Of a DNA stretch of 44,980 bases, positions 39,275 through 44,980 are shown in pieces. Every line of letters starts with the position of its first letter. Position 1 is the stretch's first letter. The notes under the pieces are model-generated. The model did no database searches. It saw only the letters and a program-made list of their open reading frames with translations, and was not told the origin of the DNA. A program made the translations under genes and the position numbers. Origin of the DNA: Selenomonas sp. (GTDB taxonomy: Bacteria; Bacillota; Negativicutes; Selenomonadales; Selenomonadaceae); NCBI GenBank assembly GCA_017635515.1, contig JAGBLH010000312.1, positions 1-44,980 on the forward strand, written 5' to 3'.

Positions 39275-40462
39275 ATGGTAGACCAGAAGATGTATGAGCT
39301 CGGCACCCGGAAATCCACCATCAGGGATGTCTTTGAATATGGCCGCAAGCTGGCGGCAGCAGAGGGGGAGGACAAGGTCTTCGACTTCAGCCTGGGAAAT
39401 CCCAATGTGCCTGCGCCGGAATATATCAGGGATGCGGCAGTGGATATCCTCCAGACCATGGAGCCCAGCGCCATCCACGGCTACACCATAGCCCCAGGTG
39501 CCCCTGCTGTCCGCAGGGCCATTGCCAAGAGCATCAATGACCGCTTTGGCATGGAGATCAGCGAAAAGAATCTCTTTATGACCGCCGGCGCCGCCGCTGC
39601 CTGCACTATCTGCTTCAAGGCCATCTGCGAGGCAGGGGACGAGTTCCTGGCCTTCGCTCCCTTCTTCCCGGAGTACCGCTGCTTCGTGGAGTCCGTGGGA
39701 GGGAAGCTGGTGGTAGTGCCCGCCAAGACCGAGGACTTCCAGATTGATTTTACGGCCATGGAGAAGTGCCTCACGCCCCATACCAAGGCGGTGATCGTGA
39801 ACTCTCCCAACAACCCCAGCGGGGCTGTGTACTCCGAGGCCACCATCAGCCAGCTGGCGGAAGTCCTGCGCGCCAAGTCCCAGGAATACGGCCATCCCAT
39901 CTTCCTGATTGCCGACGAGCCTTATCGCGAGATTGCCTACGAGGGCTTTGCGGTGCCCTATATCCCCAAATTCTATGACAACACTTTGGTCTGCTATTCC
40001 TACAGCAAGTCCTTCTCCCTGCCCGGCGAGCGCATCGGCTACATCATGGTGCCGGATACAGTGGCTGACTTCCAGCAGGTCTATGGCGCCATTGCCGGTG
40101 CCGCCCGCGTCCTGACCCATGTCAATGCGCCTTCCCTCTGGCAGCTGGTCATTGCCCGCTGCGCAGGCCGTCCCTCGGATATCAGCGTTTACCGTGAAAA
40201 CGGCCAGCTGCTCTATCAGGGGCTGACTGAGGCAGGCTTCGAGTGCGTCAAGCCCCAGGGGGCCTTCTATCTCTTCCCCAGGGCGCTGGAGGAGGATGAC
40301 TATGCCTTCTGCCAGCGGGCTAGGAAGTACGGCCTGCTCTTGGTGCCCGGCACAGACTTCGGCTGCCCCGGCCACTTCCGCGCCGCTTACTGCATCAAGA
40401 CCGAGACCATCCGCCGTTCCCTGCCCCTTTTCAGGAAGCTGGCAGAGGAATACAAAAACTGA
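39275..40462 (+). CDS. Pyridoxal-phosphate aminotransferase, class I/II
   Basis: A 395-residue aspartate-aminotransferase-fold enzyme. It has the substrate-binding SLGNPNVPAP start, NSPNNPSGAVY near residue 175, the IADEPYREI segment with the cofactor-binding Asp and Tyr, and the Schiff-base Lys in YSKSFSLPGERIGY near residue 244. Members of this subgroup transaminate aspartate, aromatic or branched-chain amino acids; the exact substrate is not clear. ATG 39275 lies eight bases after AGGGGGA; earlier in-frame codons precede the ribosome site. It forms its own transcript between two terminators. Confidence 0.87.
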   Translation: MVDQKMYELGTRKSTIRDVFEYGRKLAAAEGEDKVFDFSLGNPNVPAPEYIRDAAVDILQTMEPSAIHGYTIAPGAPAVRRAIAKSINDRFGMEISEKNLFMTAGAAAACTICFKAICEAGDEFLAFAPFFPEYRCFVESVGGKLVVVPAKTEDFQIDFTAMEKCLTPHTKAVIVNSPNNPSGAVYSEATISQLAEVLRAKSQEYGHPIFLIADEPYREIAYEGFAVPYIPKFYDNTLVCYSYSKSFSLPGERIGYIMVPDTVADFQQVYGAIAGAARVLTHVNAPSLWQLVIARCAGRPSDISVYRENGQLLYQGLTEAGFECVKPQGAFYLFPRALEEDDYAFCQRARKYGLLLVPGTDFGCPGHFRAAYCIKTETIRRSLPLFRKLAEEYKN

Positions 40463-40473
40463 GCCTGATTTGC

Positions 40474-40506
40474 GAAACCGCCCTTTACATGAGGGCGGTT
40501 TCTTTA
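40474..40506 (+). terminator. Intrinsic terminator after the aminotransferase
   Basis: A perfect 11-pair stem, GAAACCGCCCT (40474-40484) with AGGGCGGTTTC (40492-40502), then a T-rich tail. Confidence 0.88.
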
Positions 40507-40550
40507 TATCATTATAGCAACAGGTTTGTTTTGTATTATGGAGGTTGAAC

Positions 40551-41174
40551 ATGGGAAAGATAATCGTCATTGGCATTGCAGGCGGCACAGGCAGCGGTAA
40601 GACTACCATCACCCGGAAACTGATGGAGAACTTTGGTGATCAGGTGACGGTGATATACCATGACAACTATTACCGTGCCCATCACGACATGCCTCCCGCC
40701 GAGCGCGCCAAGCTGAACTTCGACCACCCGGACGCCTTTGATACGGAACTGATGCTGGAGCATCTGAAGGCTCTCAAGAACGGGCAGTCCATCGAGTGCC
40801 CCGTCTATGACTACTCCATCAACGACCGCAGCGACAAGACCATCACTGTGAAGCCTTCCCGGGTCATCGTGGTGGAGGGCATCATGACCTTCCATGAAAA
40901 ATCCTTGCGGGATCTCATGGACATCAAGCTCTTCGTGGACGCTGATGCAGATGTGCGCATCCTGCGCCGCATCATGCGCGACGTGCGGGAGCGCGGCCGC
41001 CAGCTGGACGGCATCATCCGCCAGTATCTCGCCACCGTGAAGCCCATGCACGAGGCCTTCGTGGAGCCATCCAAGCGCTACGCCGACATCATCATCCCCG
41101 AGGGAGGAGAGAACAAGGTGGCCCTGGAGATGGTCATGAACAGGGTGCAGTTCCATCTGGATGAAAAGTCCTGA
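40551..41174 (+). CDS. udk: Uridine kinase
   Basis: Phosphorylates uridine and cytidine to UMP and CMP in pyrimidine salvage. The 207-residue protein has the P-loop GGTGSGKTT at about residue 11, YHDNYYR, the NFDHPDAFD substrate segment, PVYDYSINDRS and the ILRRIMRDVRERGR lid. ATG 40551 lies six bases after GGAGG (40540-40544). Length and motifs match bacterial Udk. It stands alone between two strong terminators. Confidence 0.93.
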   Translation: MGKIIVIGIAGGTGSGKTTITRKLMENFGDQVTVIYHDNYYRAHHDMPPAERAKLNFDHPDAFDTELMLEHLKALKNGQSIECPVYDYSINDRSDKTITVKPSRVIVVEGIMTFHEKSLRDLMDIKLFVDADADVRILRRIMRDVRERGRQLDGIIRQYLATVKPMHEAFVEPSKRYADIIIPEGGENKVALEMVMNRVQFHLDEKS

Positions 41175-41193
41175 CAGCACAATATAGAGGAGA

Positions 41194-41234
41194 AATCTCC
41201 CGGCGCAGAAGTCCAAGGCGCCGGGAGATTTTTT
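41194..41234 (+). terminator. Intrinsic terminator after udk
   Basis: A 13-pair GC-rich stem, AATCTCCCGGCGC (41194-41206) with GCGCCGGGAGATT (41218-41230), and a T run to 41234. Confidence 0.92.
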
Positions 41235-41298
41235 GCTCCCGTTTTCTAATTATGATACGCTAGGGTGCGTGGACACAAAAATCTTTGAAAATAAAGTG

Positions 41299-41327
41299 TT
41301 GACAAGGATTTTTGGGGGTGCTAATAT
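41299..41327 (+). promoter_or_regulatory. Promoter of the str operon
   Basis: A perfect TTGACA (41299-41304) and TAATAT (41322-41327), 17 bases apart. The leader contains a seven-G run at 41341-41347. Confidence 0.8.
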
Positions 41328-41378
41328 ATAGAAGTGCTCCGGGGGGGCACAGGGAAAGTGTACAGGGGAGTGCAAACG

Positions 41379-41624
41379 ATGAATCTGGAAACACTTAAGG
41401 ATGCCAGGAAGGTCATCGGCCTCAAGCAGGTCACCAAGGCGGTGAAGCGCCACAGCACGGAACTGGTGCTGCTGGCAGAGGACGCGGACAGTCGCGTGAC
41501 AGACCCCTTGCGAGAACTTTGCGAGGCTGAAGCAGTCAGGGTCATGGAGGCAGAATCCATGAAGGAACTGGGCAGGGCCTGCGGCATCGAGGTCGGCGCA
41601 GCAGCAATCGCCGTACTGAAGTAA
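41379..41624 (+). CDS. L7Ae/L30e-family ribosomal-type protein (YbxF-like)
   Basis: An 81-residue K-turn RNA-binding-family protein. It begins with a helix and VIGLKQVTKAVKRHST, followed by LVLLAEDADSRV and a C-terminal CGIEVGAAAIAVL, the pattern of L7Ae/L30e proteins (YbxF and YlxQ in Bacillus). It lies directly before rpsL, as ybxF does in Bacillus, where rpoC precedes it; here udk and a terminator precede it instead. ATG 41379 lies eight bases after AGGGGAG. A small GCTTATT/AATAAGC hairpin (41625-41642) follows. Confidence 0.88.
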   Translation: MNLETLKDARKVIGLKQVTKAVKRHSTELVLLAEDADSRVTDPLRELCEAEAVRVMEAESMKELGRACGIEVGAAAIAVLK

Positions 41625-41702
41625 GCTTATTTGTTAATAAGCGGTGTAAAAACTGCTTATAATAAATAATAAATTCTCAATATGAAGGAAGGAGGTGCAT
41701 GT

Positions 41703-42080
41703 ATGCCAACTATCAACCAGTTAGTTCGTAAGAGCAGGAAGAGCATGCAGGAGAAGTCCAAAGCACCAGCACTGAAGAATTGCCCGCAGAAGCGCGGCGT
41801 CTGCACTCGTGTTTATACCAGCACGCCGAAGAAGCCGAACTCTGCACTGCGTAAGGTGGCTCGTGTTCGTCTGACGAACAGCATCGAAGTCACTGCATAC
41901 ATTCCGGGCATTGGTCATAATCTTCAGGAGCACAGCGTTGTTCTGATTCGTGGCGGCCGTGTTAAGGATCTGCCGGGCGTTCGTTACCACATCATCCGTG
42001 GTTCCCTCGATACTGCAGGTGTGCAGGATCGTGGTCAGGCCCGCAGCAAGTACGGTGCTAAGAAAGCGAAGAAGAAATAA
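41703..42080 (+). CDS. rpsL: 30S ribosomal protein S12
   Basis: Decoding-centre protein of the small ribosomal subunit. The 125-residue protein has the invariant [17 protein letters not shown] and [13 protein letters not shown] segments. Both lysines at which streptomycin-resistance changes occur (in TPKKPNS and RVKDLPG) are the sensitive wild-type form. ATG 41703 follows GGAGG; the in-frame ATG at 41682 lies before that site. It is the second gene of the str operon. Confidence 0.98.
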   Translation: MPTINQLVRKSRKSMQEKSKAPALKNCPQKRGVCTRVYTSTPKKPNSALRKVARVRLTNSIEVTAYIPGIGHNLQEHSVVLIRGGRVKDLPGVRYHIIRGSLDTAGVQDRGQARSKYGAKKAKKK

Positions 42081-42107
42081 GCTGACAGCTTAAAAAGATT
42101 ATGATAA

Positions 42108-42590
<483 letters not shown>

Positions 42591-42630
42591 TCCGCAAGAC
42601 CGTATCTATATATAAGGAGAGAAAATAAAA

Positions 42631-44709
42631 GTGGCAAGAGAGTTTTCCCTTGAAAAAACTCGTAATATCGGTATCATGGCTCACATCGACGCCGGTAAGA
42701 CGACCACCACGGAGCGTATCCTCTTCTACACGGGTGTAAACCACAAAATCGGTGAGGTTCATGATGGCGCTGCTACCATGGACTGGATGGTTCAGGAGCA
42801 GGAGCGCGGTATCACCATTACTTCCGCAGCTACCACCTGCCACTGGAAGAACCATCGTATCAACATCATTGATACGCCGGGCCACGTGGACTTCACGGTA
42901 GAGGTTGAGCGTTCCCTGCGCGTGCTTGACGGCGCTGTGGCAGTGCTGACTGCCCGCGGCGGCGTTGAGCCTCAGACTGAGACCGTTTGGCGTCAGGCTG
43001 AGAAGTATCAGGTTCCTCGCATGGCTTATGTCAACAAGATGGATATCACTGGTGCAGACTTCTTCAATGTCATCAAGATGATGGAGGAGCGCCTCAATGC
43101 CAATGCAGTTGCTATCCAGTTGCCTATCGGCGCTGAGGATAACTTCCAGGGCATCGTCGATCTCGTGAAGATGGAAGCCATCGTTTATGAAGACGATCTT
43201 GGCAAAGTCGCGGATGAGGTTGCCATTCCCGATGACATGAAGGATATGGCTGAAGAATATCGCGAGAAGCTGCTGGAGGCTTGCTCCGAGCAGGATGACG
43301 AGTTCATGGAGAAGTACCTCGGCGGTGAGGATATCACCGAAGAGGATATCAAGAAGGTCATCCGCAAGGCTACCGTTTCCTGCAACATGGTGCCTGTGGT
43401 CTGCGGCACTTCTTATCGCAACAAGGGCGTGCAGCCCCTGCTGGATGCAGTGGTTGATTACATGCCCGCTCCGACGGACATTCCTCCCATCAAGGGCGTG
43501 AATCCCGACACTGGCGAGGAAGACCACCGTCCCTCCAGCGATGAGGAGCCTTTCTCCGCGCTGGCATTCAAGATTATGACCGATCCTTACGTCGGCAAGC
43601 TGGCATTCTTCCGTGTGTACTCCGGTGTGCTCAATTCCGGCTCTTATGTGTATAACTCCACTAAGGGCAAGAAGGAGCGTATCGGCCGTATCCTGCAGAT
43701 GCACGCCAACAACCGCAAGGAGATCGACAGGGTCTACAGCGGTGATATCGCTGCTGCCGTGGGCCTTAAGGACACCACCACCGGCGATACCCTCTGCGAC
43801 GAGAGCCATCCCATCATCCTTGAGTCCATGGTGTTCCCGGATCCGGTTATTTCCGTAGCCGTAGAGCCGGCCACCAAGAACGACCAGGAGAAGATGGGCG
43901 TAGCCCTGCAGAAGCTGGCTGAGGAGGATCCCACTTTCCGGGTCCACACGGATCAGGAAACGGGACAGACCATCATCTCCGGCATGGGCGAGCTCCATCT
44001 CCAGATCATCGTGGATCGCATGCTGCGTGAGTTCAAGGTGGACTGCAAGGTAGGCGAGCCCCAGGTGGCTTACCGGGAGACCATCCGCAAGACCGTGGAG
44101 GCCGAGGGCAAGTTTGTCCGCCAGTCCGGCGGTCACGGCCAGTACGGCCATTGCTGGCTCAAGCTGGAGCCCCAGGAGGCCGGTGCAGGCTTTGCTTTCG
44201 AGAACAAGGTGGTGGGCGGTGCTATTCCCAAGGAATTCATCAAGCCCATCGAGGATGGCGTCAAGCAGGCTATGGAGTCTGGTGTCGTAGCCGGTTATCC
44301 GGTGGTTGATGTCAAGGCTACGGTCTACGATGGTTCTTTCCACGAGGTCGACTCCTCCGAGGCTGCGTTCAAGATTGCCGGTTCCATGGCATTCAAGAAT
44401 GGTGCCGAGAAGGCCAACCCGGTTCTCCTCGAGCCGTATGTTAAGGTTGAGGTCATCGTTCCTGAGGATTACATGGGCGATGTCATCGGCGATCTTAACT
44501 CTCGTCGCGGCCGCATCGACGGCATGGAGCCACGCAATGGTGCACAGGTCATCAATGCGTTCGTTCCTCTGTCCGAGATGTTCGGTTACTCGACGGATCT
44601 GCGTTCCAAGACACAGGGTCGCGGGAACTACTCCATGGAGGTTTCCTACTATGATGAGGTTCCTAAGAATATAGCCGACGCTGTTACTGCCAAGAATAAG
44701 GGCGAATAA
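42631..44709 (+). CDS. fusA: Elongation factor G
   Basis: Ribosomal translocase GTPase. The 692-residue protein has G1 [13 protein letters not shown], the switch I region RGITI, G3 DTPGHVDF, G4 NKMD, and the domain IV and V segments of EF-G, including [11 protein letters not shown] and the C-terminal [12 protein letters not shown]. The start is GTG at 42631 after AAGGAGAG. A domain II/III layout of normal length indicates a canonical EF-G, not the EF-G2 paralog. Confidence 0.98.
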   Translation: MAREFSLEKTRNIGIMAHIDAGKTTTTERILFYTGVNHKIGEVHDGAATMDWMVQEQERGITITSAATTCHWKNHRINIIDTPGHVDFTVEVERSLRVLDGAVAVLTARGGVEPQTETVWRQAEKYQVPRMAYVNKMDITGADFFNVIKMMEERLNANAVAIQLPIGAEDNFQGIVDLVKMEAIVYEDDLGKVADEVAIPDDMKDMAEEYREKLLEACSEQDDEFMEKYLGGEDITEEDIKKVIRKATVSCNMVPVVCGTSYRNKGVQPLLDAVVDYMPAPTDIPPIKGVNPDTGEEDHRPSSDEEPFSALAFKIMTDPYVGKLAFFRVYSGVLNSGSYVYNSTKGKKERIGRILQMHANNRKEIDRVYSGDIAAAVGLKDTTTGDTLCDESHPIILESMVFPDPVISVAVEPATKNDQEKMGVALQKLAEEDPTFRVHTDQETGQTIISGMGELHLQIIVDRMLREFKVDCKVGEPQVAYRETIRKTVEAEGKFVRQSGGHGQYGHCWLKLEPQEAGAGFAFENKVVGGAIPKEFIKPIEDGVKQAMESGVVAGYPVVDVKATVYDGSFHEVDSSEAAFKIAGSMAFKNGAEKANPVLLEPYVKVEVIVPEDYMGDVIGDLNSRRGRIDGMEPRNGAQVINAFVPLSEMFGYSTDLRSKTQGRGNYSMEVSYYDEVPKNIADAVTAKNKGE

Positions 44710-44724
44710 GGGAGGAAAAAATCA

Positions 44725-44980
44725 ATGGCAAAAGAAAAGTTTGAGAGAACTAAGCCGCATGTCAACATCGGCACCATCGGTCACGTTGACCATGGCAAGA
44801 CTACTCTGACGGCTGCAATCACGAAGTGCCTGTCCGAGAAGGGCATGGCTAAGTTCGAGGATTACGCTGATATCGATAAGGCTCCTGAGGAGCGCGAGCG
44901 CGGTATCACCATCAACACCGCTCACGTTGAGTATGAGACCGAGAAGCGTCACTATGCTCACGTTGACTGCCCGGGCCATG
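44725..44980 (+). CDS. tuf: Elongation factor Tu, N-terminal part (cut by window edge)
   Basis: The first 85 codons of EF-Tu, which brings aminoacyl-tRNA to the ribosome. The P-loop GHVDHGKTT near residue 19, the [12 protein letters not shown] switch I segment near residue 59 and the DCPGH G3 motif at the window end are all present. ATG 44725 lies eight bases after GGGAGG, 15 bases beyond the fusA stop. The rest of the gene lies outside the window. Confidence 0.97.
   Translation, partial: MAKEKFERTKPHVNIGTIGHVDHGKTTLTAAITKCLSEKGMAKFEDYADIDKAPEERERGITINTAHVEYETEKRHYAHVDCPGH

Overview
The window reads as a chromosomal segment of a Negativicutes bacterium, probably Selenomonas or a close relative. 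This rests on gene content and order, since no 16S gene is present. Supporting signs are lipoproteins and a periplasmic-type amidase beside Firmicutes-style control (a T-box leader, a cobalamin riboswitch, strong AGGAGG ribosome sites, GTG/TTG starts), and a tig-clpP-clpX-lon block. Housekeeping genes are GC-rich (37 of 60 bases in one ileS line counted); the middle of the window is much poorer (19 of 60 in one line near 30.4 kb).

Layout. 1-173: leader-distal end of a CRISPR array with a type I-C-like repeat. 265-1173: ribokinase. 1218-4497: B12 uptake operon (promoter, cobalamin riboswitch, terminator, a 31-codon ORF, btuC, btuD, btuF). 4564-8557: tRNA-Thr, then a T-box-controlled isoleucyl-tRNA synthetase and a CsoR-family repressor. 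8603-12384: envelope and hydrolase genes (HAD phosphatase, metallo-beta-lactamase-fold lipoprotein, DUF3006 protein, amidase, GerMN lipoprotein). 12434-18246: protein quality control (trigger factor, ClpP, ClpX, Lon).

18247-37358 is an accessory island lying between lon and engB, two genes that are neighbours in Bacillus. It holds a surface-glycan cluster: a DUF4422 glycosyltransferase, a GlfT2-like galactofuranosyltransferase, UDP-galactopyranose mutase, and a 1424-residue protein joining a pyruvyltransferase, an iron-sulfur FrhB-like unit, a hexapeptide acyltransferase and an SDR domain. It also has a DUF6270 protein, an alpha/beta-hydrolase plus heparinase-like fusion, and an acyl carrier protein with an adenylating enzyme. 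Mixed in are a DUF3990 two-gene unit, a DinJ-YafQ toxin-antitoxin pair, an orphan transposase-like HTH protein, an XRE regulator and gene remnants. Two long G tracts (11 and 9 bases) lie in reading frames of this cluster and suggest on/off switching of surface structures.

37412-44980 returns to core genes: engB, the siroheme decarboxylase pair ahbA-ahbB, a class I aminotransferase, uridine kinase, and the str operon (L7Ae-like protein, rpsL, rpsG, fusA and the start of tuf, cut by the window edge).

The main candidates for something undescribed are the multi-enzyme fusion, the hydrolase-lyase fusion, a Rossmann-like module recurring across island proteins, and the G-tract switches. All functional statements come from reading motifs; no database search was possible.
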